Shown here: in pieces, positions 6,695-15,343 of the stretch
How the letters are laid out: each line of letters starts with the position of its first letter
Position numbering within the stretch: position 1 is the stretch's first letter
DNA from: Croceimicrobium sp965658275
GTDB lineage: Bacteria > Bacteroidota > Bacteroidia > Flavobacteriales > Schleiferiaceae
Reading direction: 5' to 3'
Assembly: GCA_965658275.1 (NCBI GenBank)
Contig: CBFHRN010000018.1
Span: 1-35,566, forward strand
DNA length: 35,566 nucleotides
Position numbers and translations under genes: made by a program
The notes under the pieces: generated by a model
Told to the model about the DNA's origin: nothing
Database searches by the model: none
The model's input: the letters and a program-made list of their open reading frames with translations, nothing else

Positions 6695-8773
6695 ATGTCG
6701 TCAAGCCTCGAAACGAAAGCAAAAGAACTAAATAAAGAGACTGCACTTAAGGCCTATCGCCTGATGAGTATGTCCAAACAAATGGCAGAGCTTTACGAAG
6801 CCAATAAGGAAATAACGGCCAAATATGTGCATGCTTCCTCACGAGGCCATGAGGCGATTCAATTAGCATTGGGCTTACAGCTTAAACACTTTGATTTTGT
6901 GTCGCCGTATTATCGGGACGACTCTATTTTGCTTGCAATTGGCATGAGGCCTTACGATTGCATGTTGCAGTTACTTGCGAAAAGAAACGACCCCTTTAGT
7001 GGAGGTAGGAGCTATTATTCGCATCCCAGTTTAAAGGATGATGATAAGCCTAAAATACCACATCAATCTTCGGCCACAGGAATGCAAGCGATTCCAACCG
7101 CTGGTGTCGCCATGGGGATTCAGTATCGTGAGAAAATGGCTTTAGCCGATGAAGAAGAAAAGGCGATTGCCGTATGTTCAATTGGCGACGCAGCCATGAC
7201 GGAAGGCGAGGTTTCGGAGGCCTTGCAAATGGCAGCCTTAAAGCAGTTTCCACTTTTATTCTTGGTGCAGGACAACGAATGGGATATATCTGCAAACGCG
7301 AAAGAAACAAGAGCGCAAGATGCGGCGGAGTTCGCAAAGGGCTTTCATGGTATTGAAACCCGAAGTATTGATGGTAGTAATTTTGAAGAAAGTTACCAAA
7401 CCGTAAGAGAAGTCTTAGGGATAATGCGCGAAGAGCGCCGCCCTTTTTTAATACATGCCAAAGTACCCTTATTGGGCCACCATACTTCGGGAGTGCGAAA
7501 AGAGTGGTACCGTGATGACTTGGAAGAGCACGCCCAACGTGATCCGCATCCCAAATTGCACCAATATCTTTTGGAGCAAGGGCTTAGTGAGGAGGAACTC
7601 GATAAAATTTATCAAGAGGCAGGTGATACTGTTAAAGCAGATTACGAAGAGGCACTCAAGCAAGAGGACCCGCGCCCAGAGGATTTGTTTACCCATGATT
7701 TCGAGCCCACTCCAATAACAGAGGAGAAAGGCGAAAGGAGCCCAGCTGGAAAAGATAAAACCGTAATGGTAGACGCTGCTCTATTTGCCATTCAAGAATT
7801 AATGACGGAGCATAAGGAAGCCCTATTGTACGGGCAAGATGTTGGAGGTCGCCTGGGAGGTGTATTCCGTGAGGCCGCTACTTTAGCTCAGAAGTTTGGA
7901 GACGACCGGGTGTTTAATACCCCAATTCAAGAGGCGTTTATTATTGGCTCCACTGTAGGGATGAGTGCCGTGGGGCTAAAACCCTTTGTTGAGGTTCAAT
8001 TTGCGGATTATATCTGGCCAGGCTTAAATCAGCTTTTTACGGAAGTTAGTCGCAGTAATTACCTTTCTAATGGTAAATGGCCAGTAAGTGCTGTGATACG
8101 TGTTCCCATTGGTGCCTACGGTAGTGGCGGTCCATATCACTCTTCAAGTGTGGAGAGTATTCTTACCAATATTAGAGGAATTAAAATCGCCTATCCAAGT
8201 ACCGGGGCGGACTTAAAAGGCCTTATGAAGGCTGCGTTTTACGATCCTAACCCTGTGGTTATGTTGGAGCATAAGGGCTTGTATTGGTCAAAGATTAAAG
8301 GTACCGAAGACGCTAAAACGGTAGAGCCCTCCGAAGATTATGTAATTCCTTTTGGCAAGGGTCGCATTGCCTATGAGGCGAGTACTGAGAGCATGGCCGC
8401 TAATGAGAGCCTTTTGGTAATTACCTACGGAATGGGAGTTTACTGGTCTAAAACGGCTCGCAAGGAATTAAATAATAAGGTAGAGGTCTTGGACTTAAGA
8501 ACTCTTTATCCCTTAGACGAAGAACTCATCTTAGAGCGAGTGCGCAAGCACCATAAGGTGCTAATAGTAACCGAAGAGCCTAGCCGCAATGGTTTTTCTC
8601 AAGGTTTAGCTGGTTGGATTCAGCAAGAGGCCTTTGAAAGCTTAGACGCTCCAGTAATGGTAATTGGTGCCGAAAACATGCCAGCGATTCCATTAAATAG
8701 TACTTTGGAAGCTACGATGATTCCCAATGCTCAAAAAGTACAAGAAAAGTTAGAGCAATTAGCTCGCTACTGA
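6695..8773 (+). CDS. 2-oxoacid dehydrogenase E1, fused alpha and beta subunits (branched-chain type)
   Basis: A 692-residue protein joining both halves of a thiamine-diphosphate E1 in one chain. The alpha half carries the ThDP/Mg motif from GDAAMTEGE (Gly164, Asp165) to VQDNEWD (Asn194). After a charged linker at about 340-360 the beta half starts (KTVMVDAALFAIQELM) and has the usual PIQEAFIIGSTVGMS, FADYIWPGLNQL and TFYPLDEE-like (RTLYPLDEE) blocks. The complex oxidatively decarboxylates 2-oxoisovalerate and related acids to branched acyl-CoA. Such fused E1 proteins are common in Bacteroidota, whose membranes depend on iso-branched fatty acids. ATG at 6695 preferred over an in-frame TTG at 6659. 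E2 and E3 are not in the window. Confidence 0.88.
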   Translation: MSSSLETKAKELNKETALKAYRLMSMSKQMAELYEANKEITAKYVHASSRGHEAIQLALGLQLKHFDFVSPYYRDDSILLAIGMRPYDCMLQLLAKRNDPFSGGRSYYSHPSLKDDDKPKIPHQSSATGMQAIPTAGVAMGIQYREKMALADEEEKAIAVCSIGDAAMTEGEVSEALQMAALKQFPLLFLVQDNEWDISANAKETRAQDAAEFAKGFHGIETRSIDGSNFEESYQTVREVLGIMREERRPFLIHAKVPLLGHHTSGVRKEWYRDDLEEHAQRDPHPKLHQYLLEQGLSEEELDKIYQEAGDTVKADYEEALKQEDPRPEDLFTHDFEPTPITEEKGERSPAGKDKTVMVDAALFAIQELMTEHKEALLYGQDVGGRLGGVFREAATLAQKFGDDRVFNTPIQEAFIIGSTVGMSAVGLKPFVEVQFADYIWPGLNQLFTEVSRSNYLSNGKWPVSAVIRVPIGAYGSGGPYHSSSVESILTNIRGIKIAYPSTGADLKGLMKAAFYDPNPVVMLEHKGLYWSKIKGTEDAKTVEPSEDYVIPFGKGRIAYEASTESMAANESLLVITYGMGVYWSKTARKELNNKVEVLDLRTLYPLDEELILERVRKHHKVLIVTEEPSRNGFSQGLAGWIQQEAFESLDAPVMVIGAENMPAIPLNSTLEATMIPNAQKVQEKLEQLARY

Positions 8774-8932
8774 GTTTAACTCTAAGCTCTGAAAGCGATA
8801 GTTAAATTTCTTAAATAGAGTTCGTCGGTTGTACGATATCGCCGGTGCACTCTGCTTGTTGTTGATTAGCCTAATTTGGCTGCCATCTTTCGCGCCCCCA
8901 CGCGATTGGATGATTTTGTTTAATAATCCCAT
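8759..8932 (-). CDS. Possible 57-residue basic protein
   Basis: An open frame starting MGLLNKIIQSRGGAKDGSQI and rich in Lys, Arg and Asn, with no membrane segment. Three things favour it: a purine-rich GAGGGGAAAT directly before the ATG, a promoter-like TTTG-N20-TACCTTGT ending about 20 bp upstream, and an otherwise unexplained intergenic region. It overlaps the last 15 bases of the E1 gene tail to tail. No family is recognised. It could be a small DNA- or RNA-binding protein, or a chance frame. Conservation in relatives would decide. Confidence 0.35.
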   Translation of the reverse strand: MGLLNKIIQSRGGAKDGSQIRLINNKQSAPAISYNRRTLFKKFNYRFQSLELNSVAS

Positions 8933-8953
8933 ATTTCCCCTCGTTTTGAGCCA

Positions 8954-8985
8954 ACAAGGTAAAAAGTGTTAGTGTTAAATCCAAA
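8954..8985 (-). promoter_or_regulatory. Possible promoter for the 57-residue gene
   Basis: Minus strand: TTTG (8985-8982), 20-bp spacer, TACCTTGT (8961-8954). The -33 element is exact; the -7 keeps TAnnTT but has GT in place of TG. Confidence 0.35.
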
Positions 8986-9222
8986 CGCAAAAGGCTATTT
9001 TACAGGGCATTAACCTGTATCCCGCCATGGACATGAGAAAAAAGCGGGTTTATACTAACAGTTTATTAACAAGCCGGTCTAGACTCAAATTTATTTTCTC
9101 TTTTACTAGACTTCAGGTTTTCAAACCTTTACATAAATAGTACCTACTAAAAACTGGAAATGGCAAAAAAGAATAAAGAGGCTTTTCGAAACCTCATTTT
9201 GCGCTTGAAAGTCGAGGAGGCT

Positions 9223-9258
9223 AAAAAAAAGAAAGGGGAAGTGTCAGAAACTTCCCCT
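9223..9258 (-). terminator. Rho-independent terminator for the DUF819-M28 transcript
   Basis: On the minus strand: an A-T pair plus GGGGAAGT, seven-base loop, ACTTCCCC, followed by TTTCTTTTTTTT. A classic terminator, lying about 137 bp beyond the M28 gene stop. Confidence 0.8.
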
Positions 9259-9394
9259 CTTGTTTCAAACTAAATCAAAACAATTAACCAAACCTTAACC
9301 TGACATAAATAACTACAGATACCGGCCGTGGTTCATACTGATTTAAAAAAAACCTTAATTTTTTTATAAAGCACTGAAAATCTGTGATTAAAAT

Positions 9395-10774
9395 TTACTC
9401 CTCGCACTTAAAACAGACATCGTCACGATCTAAAAGCCAAATTAACGATGCTAATGTGGCGGATCCCATCGTAAATTCTCTTGGGTTTACATTTTCGAAA
9501 GTATCGAGAGCAGAGTGATGCACTTCGAAGTAACGATGGCTGTCGGGCCGCAGGCCAATTAAAACAATGTCATCGCTTTTTAACTGTCCAATATCGGCTC
9601 CAGAACCGCCGCTCGAAAACTGGTAGATGCCATAAGGCTCGAGTAATTTACGGTAGCCTTTAATGCGTTCCACCATTTCAGGAGTGGTTTGCATGCTTAT
9701 TCCTTTCGGGGTAAAACCACCACCATCACTTTCCATAGCAATAACGTGGCGTTCTTTCATCTTTTTTGCCCCTTTGGCGTACACTTTGGCGCCATTTAAG
9801 CCGAACTCTTCATTCATATACCAAACTAAGCGTAAGGTACGCTTAATGGGGTATTTCAGTTTTTTTAGCAGGTGCAGGGACTCCAAGGCATGCATACTTC
9901 CGGCGCCATCGTCATGGGCACCTGTGCCCAATTCCCAAGAGTCGATGTGGCCTGATACCAGGATGATTTCGTCGGGCCTTTCTTCTCCTGGTAAATCGGC
10001 AATTAGGTTGTAACTGTAATTGGAGTCCAGCCACTCACTTTGGATTTCAAGTTTTACGAGAAGCTCTGGGTTTGCTTTTAGACTTCGGTGAAGAAGTTCT
10101 GCGTCATACGTGCTGAGGGCAGCCGAAGGGATTTTCTTTACATCGGGGGCATAACGCATGCTTCCAGTGTGTGGATATTTATTGACACTGCTGGATAAGC
10201 TGCGGATGACCACTCCAACGGCACCTTTCTTTGCAGCCTCAATAGTTCCTCCCCAACGCTGCTTCACGGCCGAACCATAGGCGAAACCTGTATTGATATA
10301 AGTGGGGTCCATTGGAATGTTGTAAAAGGCGATTTTGCCTTCCAAATCAAGGGTGTCCAGTGCTTCGAAACTTGGGATTTCAACAACAGGAGCTCGTAAA
10401 CCTCCGTCTGGTGTGGCAATCGATCCGCCTAGAGCGGTAACTGCCATTTCTGTTTCGTCAATACCTTCTACAATCCAAGCTTTTTCTTGAGGTCCCCTCA
10501 CCCAGTGCGGCACCTTTACCGCTTGCAAACTGGTTTTAAAGCCCATGGAATCAAGCTTAGCTTTGAAGTAGAGCAACGATGAAGTGGCCTGTTCGCTACC
10601 TGCAAATCGAGGTCCCATTCCACAAAGTTCACCAAGCCAGCGGTAACCTTGTTGTTCGGTAAGCGCTAAATTGTAAATCTCTCGAATACTTGCAGCGGTG
10701 CTATCTTCTTGAGCACTTGCGACCGGCATTAATCCTAGTACGAATAGGGCAGCCCCCATAAATTTCATTGTCAT
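9395..10774 (-). CDS. Secreted M28-family zinc metallopeptidase
   Basis: A 459-residue protein with signal peptide (MTMKFMGAALFVLGLMPVAS, then AQ). The catalytic domain shows the di-zinc M28 ligands in order: His276 (SGHIDSW), bridging Asp288 (AHDDG), base and ligand Glu322/323 (NEEFG), Asp350 (MESDGGG) and His at 419-420 (FEVHHSALD). A PA-type insertion probably fills about 120-250. The layout resembles plasma glutamate carboxypeptidase/aminopeptidase members that trim peptides outside the cytoplasm. ATG at 10774 is chosen because it overlaps the DUF819 stop as ATGA. The frame stays open to an ATG at 10804, which would lie inside DUF819 and spoil the signal peptide. Coupling suggests that peptidase and transporter serve one substrate. 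Confidence 0.88.
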   Translation of the reverse strand: MTMKFMGAALFVLGLMPVASAQEDSTAASIREIYNLALTEQQGYRWLGELCGMGPRFAGSEQATSSLLYFKAKLDSMGFKTSLQAVKVPHWVRGPQEKAWIVEGIDETEMAVTALGGSIATPDGGLRAPVVEIPSFEALDTLDLEGKIAFYNIPMDPTYINTGFAYGSAVKQRWGGTIEAAKKGAVGVVIRSLSSSVNKYPHTGSMRYAPDVKKIPSAALSTYDAELLHRSLKANPELLVKLEIQSEWLDSNYSYNLIADLPGEERPDEIILVSGHIDSWELGTGAHDDGAGSMHALESLHLLKKLKYPIKRTLRLVWYMNEEFGLNGAKVYAKGAKKMKERHVIAMESDGGGFTPKGISMQTTPEMVERIKGYRKLLEPYGIYQFSSGGSGADIGQLKSDDIVLIGLRPDSHRYFEVHHSALDTFENVNPREFTMGSATLASLIWLLDRDDVCFKCEE

Positions 10775-12177
10775 CCTGCAGCCATTTGCATTAAAATTCC
10801 ACATATATAGGCACCGTAAGTTCCTAAGGCATATCCCAGTACGGCAAGTAGAACGCCAACTGGTGCTAAACTTGGGTGGAAAGCTGCTGCAACAACAGGT
10901 GCCGAAGCCGCGCCACCGATATTTGCTTTTGAACCAACGGCAAGGAAAAAGAAGGGTGCTTTGATTAGTTTGCCAACAATGAAAAGAAGGCCCACATGAA
11001 AGGCCATCCAGGTTAAGCCAACAAGGAATAGCCCTGGGTTTTCAAAAATCCCTAAAATGTTCATCTTCATACCAATGGTAACTACCAAGATGTAAATAAA
11101 GACGCTACCAATTTTAGAGGCTCCGGCACCCTCGTAGTTTCGAACGGATGTAAAGGACAATCCAATTCCTACGGTGGTGGCAATTACAATAAGCCAAAAG
11201 AAGCCGCTTCCCAGGCTGAATCTCTCTGCCAAATAAGGGGCGTGTTCAGAAATAGCGGGTGCTATTGTATCCGCTAGTAGATGTGCTAAGCCCGTGGCTC
11301 CAAAAGCGATTCCTAGAATTACGGTAAGGTCTACAAAGCTGGCAATACGAGCGATTTTATTGGAAAACTCCTGCATGTGCTCTTTGAGGCTGGTTACCGC
11401 TCTTGCATCTGCTTTAAAGAACCTATCGATACTATCCGCTTTACCGACCCCCAGTAATAAAAAGGCCATCCAGATTTCAGCCACTATAATGTCCACCGTA
11501 ATCATCACCGAATAGATTTTACCAGAGATGAGGTTCTCATCACCACTAAAAATTTCATACATGGCCGCCTGATTCGCGCCCCCGCCAATCCAAGAGCCAG
11601 CAATGGTCGTCATTCCACGCCAAATTTCATCGCTACCGGCTCCCACTACTTCGGGTGCAATAGCACTGAAAATCAAAATAGCCAAAGGGCCACCAATAAT
11701 AACCCCAACGGTTCCGGTAAAGAACATGATTAAGGCCTTTGGACCTAGCTGAAACACTTCTTTTAGATTTATACTTAGTGTAAGTAGTATTAAACTAGCG
11801 GGAAGTAAATAGCGAGAAGCTACAAAGTAAAGTTGCGATTTACCCATAAAGGGTTTAAGCAGATGACCGTCAATTTCATTGTTGATCACATAATTTTTAA
11901 ACGCTTTAAAGCTATTAATATCTCCCATCGCGTGACCTTGTTCGATTAGGAGCTGCTTGGCCGCTTCCACATCAATCCAATGGGGAGAAATGATTCCAAG
12001 GGTGCTAAATAGCGAAGGCAGAAAGTAACAAAGTAAGAGGGTAGGAATGATGGTGTAGAACTTCTTAAACGCAGGCATTTCGCTGGTGCGAAATATTAGC
12101 AAGAGCAAAGCCATTAAAATTCCAAAGACCACCGCGTCATTAGTGATCAATGGAATATCCGATACTACTTCTTCCAT
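10771..12177 (-). CDS. DUF819 family multi-pass membrane protein
   Basis: A 468-residue integral membrane protein with about eleven to twelve hydrophobic segments. It has the Gly-rich blocks typical of DUF819 (YjcL-like): GSWIGGGANQAAM, and near the end SKANIGGAASAPVVAAAF, the two halves suggesting an internal duplication as in sodium-coupled carriers. The family has no firm biochemical role; a transporter fold is likely. A long polar stretch around residues 75-110 separates the third and fourth segments. The stop overlaps the start of the secreted M28 peptidase (ATGA), so the two proteins are made together; uptake of peptidase products is a reasonable guess. An exact -7 element (12200-12207) lies between this gene and mutS2. 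Confidence 0.82.
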   Translation of the reverse strand: MEEVVSDIPLITNDAVVFGILMALLLLIFRTSEMPAFKKFYTIIPTLLLCYFLPSLFSTLGIISPHWIDVEAAKQLLIEQGHAMGDINSFKAFKNYVINNEIDGHLLKPFMGKSQLYFVASRYLLPASLILLTLSINLKEVFQLGPKALIMFFTGTVGVIIGGPLAILIFSAIAPEVVGAGSDEIWRGMTTIAGSWIGGGANQAAMYEIFSGDENLISGKIYSVMITVDIIVAEIWMAFLLLGVGKADSIDRFFKADARAVTSLKEHMQEFSNKIARIASFVDLTVILGIAFGATGLAHLLADTIAPAISEHAPYLAERFSLGSGFFWLIVIATTVGIGLSFTSVRNYEGAGASKIGSVFIYILVVTIGMKMNILGIFENPGLFLVGLTWMAFHVGLLFIVGKLIKAPFFFLAVGSKANIGGAASAPVVAAAFHPSLAPVGVLLAVLGYALGTYGAYICGILMQMAAG

Positions 12178-12199
12178 GTGTGTTTTTTGGTTTGAAGCT

Positions 12200-12207
12200 C
12201 AAATGTA
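12200..12207 (-). promoter_or_regulatory. -7 element for DUF819-M28
   Basis: Minus strand reads TACATTTG, exact for TAnnTTTG, 22 bp before the DUF819 ATG at 12177. No obvious TTTG at -33, so strength is uncertain. Confidence 0.4.
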
Positions 12208-12223
12208 AGGATTGCAGCGCTAT

Positions 12224-14644
12224 CTAAGCCTGGTCCTTTTTTGGATTCGAGTTTTTAGCAGGACTAGCTTTTTGTCTTCCTGTATTTTTTGGGCTCGCCG
12301 GTTTAGAAGAGCTCTTTTCGGTTTTTGTTCTTAGATCAGCTTTTGGGCTGGGGGATTCGCTTGTCTTTTCTTTTGGTGCGGTTTTTTGATTGTCGACTCC
12401 TTTTTTAGCAAAGCTTTTATTCCTCTTTTTACGTTTGGGTTTGTTGCCAAGATCAGCATCGGCACGAACAAATTTTTCGCGTTCCAGCAAACTGGTCATA
12501 TTACCACCAAGAGCCACTAGGTATTTATCACCCCGCTTTTCTAATACCTGACCCTTAATACCTGAATCAATCATGCGAACTTCCATTCCCAATTTGACTT
12601 CTTCTTTCAGGTACTGCTCTAGTTTTTGCTGGTGATGCTTAACTTCCTTGCGATGGCTTTGACCCTCTTCTTTTTGAACTTCTCCCGAACGTTGATTTAG
12701 CATAGCAATAAAGCGGGCCACAATTTCTTTTTTATCCTTCTGGCTCTTCTGATCCATCCAAGAGTCTACCAACTTATTGAACCGCTGACCCCAATACATC
12801 AGGCGATCTTGCTCCTCATTAATTCGACTGTGTTTCTGCACTTTTTCTTCCAACTTGGCGATGCGATCTTCTTGTGCTTTTTCAAGCTTCCTGAGCTTTT
12901 GCAATTCACGTTGTTGGGCACTGCGTACTTTTTCGATGGCAACTTTATCTTGTTGTATCTGAACTAAAAGCTTATCAACTTCAAGGGTGTTTTGCTGTAC
13001 TCTACCTCGAGCATCATCAATAATGTGTTTGGGAATTCCGCTGCGCTGGGCAACCTCGAATGTATAGGAACTGCCAGGCTGACCAATTTGTAATTCGTAC
13101 AGCGGATTAAAGGTTTTTCGTTCGAAGAGCATAGCCCCATTTACGACACCTTCCGTTTCGGCTGCCAACGCTTTAATGGCGTTAAAATGCGTAGTCATAA
13201 TGCCATAGGCACCATAGGCATTTAGCCTTTCTAAAAAGACCTGCGCTAGGGCTGAGCCCAGTTCAGGATCCGAACCCGAACCAAACTCATCAACAAGTAA
13301 GAGAGTGGATGAATCGGTGTAAGTAAGGAAATGCTCCATTTTTTGAAGTTTGGAGCTGTAGGTGCTTAATTCGTTTTCGATGCTCTGGGCATCACCAATA
13401 TCCCCAAGGAGTTGGTCGAAAAGGCAAAATTTTGAGTCGGGATGAACAGGAACCGCCAGGCCACTTTGAAGCATAATTTGCAAGAGTCCGACTGTTTTAA
13501 GCGATAATGATTTGCCTCCAGCGTTGGGTCCGCTAATCACTAAGATTCGTTGCTCGGAATCTAAATCTAAATCGAGCGGAACGGTTACCTTTTTCTTCTC
13601 CTTATTGAAGTGCCGTAAAACAGGGTTATAGGCTTCTTTAAGGTAAATTCTTTTGGTATTCAGTATTTCGGGATAACAGGCTTCTTCTCTTTGGGCAAAT
13701 AGGGCCTTCGCTCTGCAGAAATCAAGCCAGAGCATGGCCTCACTTACTTGTTCAATATGATCTCGATAGGGAGCGATAAGGCTTGAAAGTTCGCGCAGAA
13801 TGCGTTTAATTTCTTCTTTTTCAGCTTCCAGTAACTCTGCAATATCGTTATTGATTTCAACCGTTTCACCCGGTTCAATAAAAGCAATGCTATGACGATT
13901 GGAACTTCCGTGTAAAATCCCTTGCACTTGTCCTTTATAGGAGGCTTGAATGGCTAATACCCGACGATCTTCTGAAACAGTTTCATCAAAATCAGCGATA
14001 TAACCTTTATCACGCCATTTCTTCAAGACGCGATTAAAAATACGGTCGGCCGATGCTCGCTTGCGGACTAGATCCCTGCGTATACGATTTAGTTCTGGTG
14101 ATGCATTGGATCTTACTATCCCGCGTTCGTCTAGGACTCGATCAATTTCTTCAAGGATGAACTTTTCGCTAGGTAAAAATTGAATGCGCTCCCAAAGAGC
14201 AGGTAAGCGGTCTTTTTTATTCTCAATAAAACGTTCAAGGTGACGATAATTGATAAGCGTAGTGCGGATGTCCACAAATTGCTCTTCCCGCAAAGCATGA
14301 CCCTTGATACTAAGCTTTGAAATGAAACTATCCAGGCTCGGAAACTCGGCGTTTGGAAAGCTTTCCTCCGATAATAGAAGTGCTAAAATCTGATCACTTT
14401 CAGCGATGCGATTTTTCATGGAATCAACTTCCGTGATGGGCATTAAGTCGAGCGCCTGTTCTTTCGTTTTTAAATTGGAACAGAATTTAGCTACTTCCCT
14501 ACGGATAAAATTAAAGTCGAGCGCTTGCGCTAGATCGGGCGGATAGAGTTGCAAAAAGTCTAATTTTTCACAAAATAAAGGCTTAAGGGCGAGATTGTTC
14601 GCAGCCTTTACAGATAATGAGCAATTCCTACCGCAATGGTCCAA
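12224..14644 (-). CDS. mutS2: MutS2 family ATPase lacking the Smr domain
   Basis: An 806-residue MutS2: N-terminal coiled/clamp region (to about 340), Walker A GPNAGGKS at 372-379, Walker B LLLVDEFGSGSDP with the signature between, then a long coiled coil (about 560-650, QQRELQKLRKLEKAQEDR) and a KOW-like fold (KLGMEVRMIDSGIKGQVLEK). Canonical MutS2 ends in an Smr nuclease domain. Here residues 734-806 are instead a low-complexity Lys/Ser/Pro tail with repeated SPSPK, PASPK and KASPAK motifs, much like a histone H1 tail. MutS2 suppresses recombination and in Bacillus splits collided ribosomes. The ATG at 14644 overlaps the barrel gene by 37 bases; a TTG shortly downstream is an alternative start. 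Confidence 0.88.
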   Translation of the reverse strand: MDHCGRNCSLSVKAANNLALKPLFCEKLDFLQLYPPDLAQALDFNFIRREVAKFCSNLKTKEQALDLMPITEVDSMKNRIAESDQILALLLSEESFPNAEFPSLDSFISKLSIKGHALREEQFVDIRTTLINYRHLERFIENKKDRLPALWERIQFLPSEKFILEEIDRVLDERGIVRSNASPELNRIRRDLVRKRASADRIFNRVLKKWRDKGYIADFDETVSEDRRVLAIQASYKGQVQGILHGSSNRHSIAFIEPGETVEINNDIAELLEAEKEEIKRILRELSSLIAPYRDHIEQVSEAMLWLDFCRAKALFAQREEACYPEILNTKRIYLKEAYNPVLRHFNKEKKKVTVPLDLDLDSEQRILVISGPNAGGKSLSLKTVGLLQIMLQSGLAVPVHPDSKFCLFDQLLGDIGDAQSIENELSTYSSKLQKMEHFLTYTDSSTLLLVDEFGSGSDPELGSALAQVFLERLNAYGAYGIMTTHFNAIKALAAETEGVVNGAMLFERKTFNPLYELQIGQPGSSYTFEVAQRSGIPKHIIDDARGRVQQNTLEVDKLLVQIQQDKVAIEKVRSAQQRELQKLRKLEKAQEDRIAKLEEKVQKHSRINEEQDRLMYWGQRFNKLVDSWMDQKSQKDKKEIVARFIAMLNQRSGEVQKEEGQSHRKEVKHHQQKLEQYLKEEVKLGMEVRMIDSGIKGQVLEKRGDKYLVALGGNMTSLLEREKFVRADADLGNKPKRKKRNKSFAKKGVDNQKTAPKEKTSESPSPKADLRTKTEKSSSKPASPKNTGRQKASPAKNSNPKKDQA

Positions 14645-15030
14645 ACCTGATGGCCATCAATCCTTTGATCGAGGTATATCGTAGGGGTCCATTCCCAACG
14701 ATCATTGAGAGGAACTTCTCCTTCAATACCAATACGCACAAGAGTCCGTAGCGTAGCGTTTTCCCAAGTAAGTCCTGGTCCCAAGCCAACTAATAAGTTG
14801 TCATTTAAACGATAAAAAACATCAAGGGAGGCAACAAATGGGGTAACAATCTCCAGTGATTCGCCGTCTTGGGCTTTAATACGATAGTTTTCGAGCTCCA
14901 TATCACTATGCAATCCCATCGACCATTTTTCGGATAGATGATAATCTAGGTCAAGGCCCCAGGAGGGAACAAAGAAAATTCCTGAGCTTTCTACCTCGGG
15001 AACCATGGCGTGACCTATTAAAACGGCCAC
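14608..15030 (-). CDS. Outer-membrane beta-barrel-like protein, N-terminus missing
   Basis: A 140-residue frame from a GTG (15030), starting MAVLIGHAMVPEVESSGIFF and then giving short amphipathic strands with aromatic ends (PSWGLDLDYHLSEKW, WTIAVGIAHYL at the C-terminus). The ending hydrophobic-alternating strand is typical of small outer-membrane barrels. Such proteins need a signal peptide, but none is present. Stop codons close the frame five and nine codons before the GTG, and no signal-like peptide is found in the other frames upstream. It may be a truncated remnant or have an unusual localisation. It overlaps the mutS2 start by 37 bases, which may couple translation. Function unknown. 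Confidence 0.55.
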   Translation of the reverse strand: MAVLIGHAMVPEVESSGIFFVPSWGLDLDYHLSEKWSMGLHSDMELENYRIKAQDGESLEIVTPFVASLDVFYRLNDNLLVGLGPGLTWENATLRTLVRIGIEGEVPLNDRWEWTPTIYLDQRIDGHQVWTIAVGIAHYL

Positions 15031-15343
15031 TCTCCAAGGGTGGCTTTATTTCTACAGGACTCTACTCCTTATTGTTGTATAATCTGCTTATCGAGGAAAA
15101 AAGGGTTTTGGACTTGTTTTAAAGTCGTTTAATCGAACACACAATAAATCCATTTATCTATTGCTCATATTCCCTTAAAATTTCGAGCATGCTTTCATTG
15201 ATCTACCTGCCTTCTTCTATTTTATTTTTACTTTCTTTTTTTGCTGCTTCAATAAGGAAAGCAGAACCTAAGGTACACAAGGAAATTGGTGACGACTTTA
15301 AAAGTTACTTTAGCACGCTATTTTGGATTTAATATTAAGTTTT
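15031..15343. other. Gap between the barrel gene and lysS
   Basis: AT-rich. On the plus strand it holds a 47-codon frame (15189-15332, listed separately). No clear terminator after lysS and no clear promoter for the barrel gene or mutS2 are seen. The missing N-terminal part of the barrel gene would be expected here but is not recognisable. Confidence 0.4.
15189..15332 (+). CDS. Possible 47-residue membrane or secreted peptide
   Basis: The frame begins MLSLIYLPSSILFLLSFFAA and continues with a short charged tail (IRKAEPKVHKEIGDDFKSYF). It looks like a signal peptide or single membrane helix with a short exported or cytoplasmic part. It runs convergently toward lysS and stops 12 bases short of it. 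No good promoter or ribosome site is seen, so it could be the first part of a broken gene or chance. No family recognised. Confidence 0.25.
   Translation: MLSLIYLPSSILFLLSFFAASIRKAEPKVHKEIGDDFKSYFSTLFWI

Larger units (their letters stand above)
8774..9394. other. 620-bp gap between E1 and the M28 peptidase gene
   Basis: After the E1 stop comes an AT-rich inverted repeat (TTTAACT 8775-8781 / AGTTAAA 8800-8806, then TTTCTT), which may be a weak terminator. The possible 57-residue minus-strand gene and its promoter occupy 8759-8985. Further on are a small perfect hairpin (TACAGG / CCTGTA around 9001-9019), a direct repeat CTAGACT at 9079-9085 and 9106-9112, and the minus-strand terminator at 9223-9258. 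Two plus-strand frames of 37 codons (9027-9140 and 9160-9273) are not convincing. No tRNA fold is seen. Confidence 0.5.

Noticed and set aside
9079..9112. Direct repeat CTAGACT 27 bp apart as an operator or attachment site
   Set aside because: Seven bases is too short, and no gene nearby needs it.
9027..9140. Another 37-codon plus-strand frame (MDMRKKRVYTNS...)
   Set aside because: No promoter, no ribosome site and no sign of a protein family; length is within chance.
9160..9273. A 37-codon plus-strand frame rich in lysine
   Set aside because: Its lysine run and C-terminus are the complement of the T tract and stem of a strong minus-strand terminator (9223-9258).
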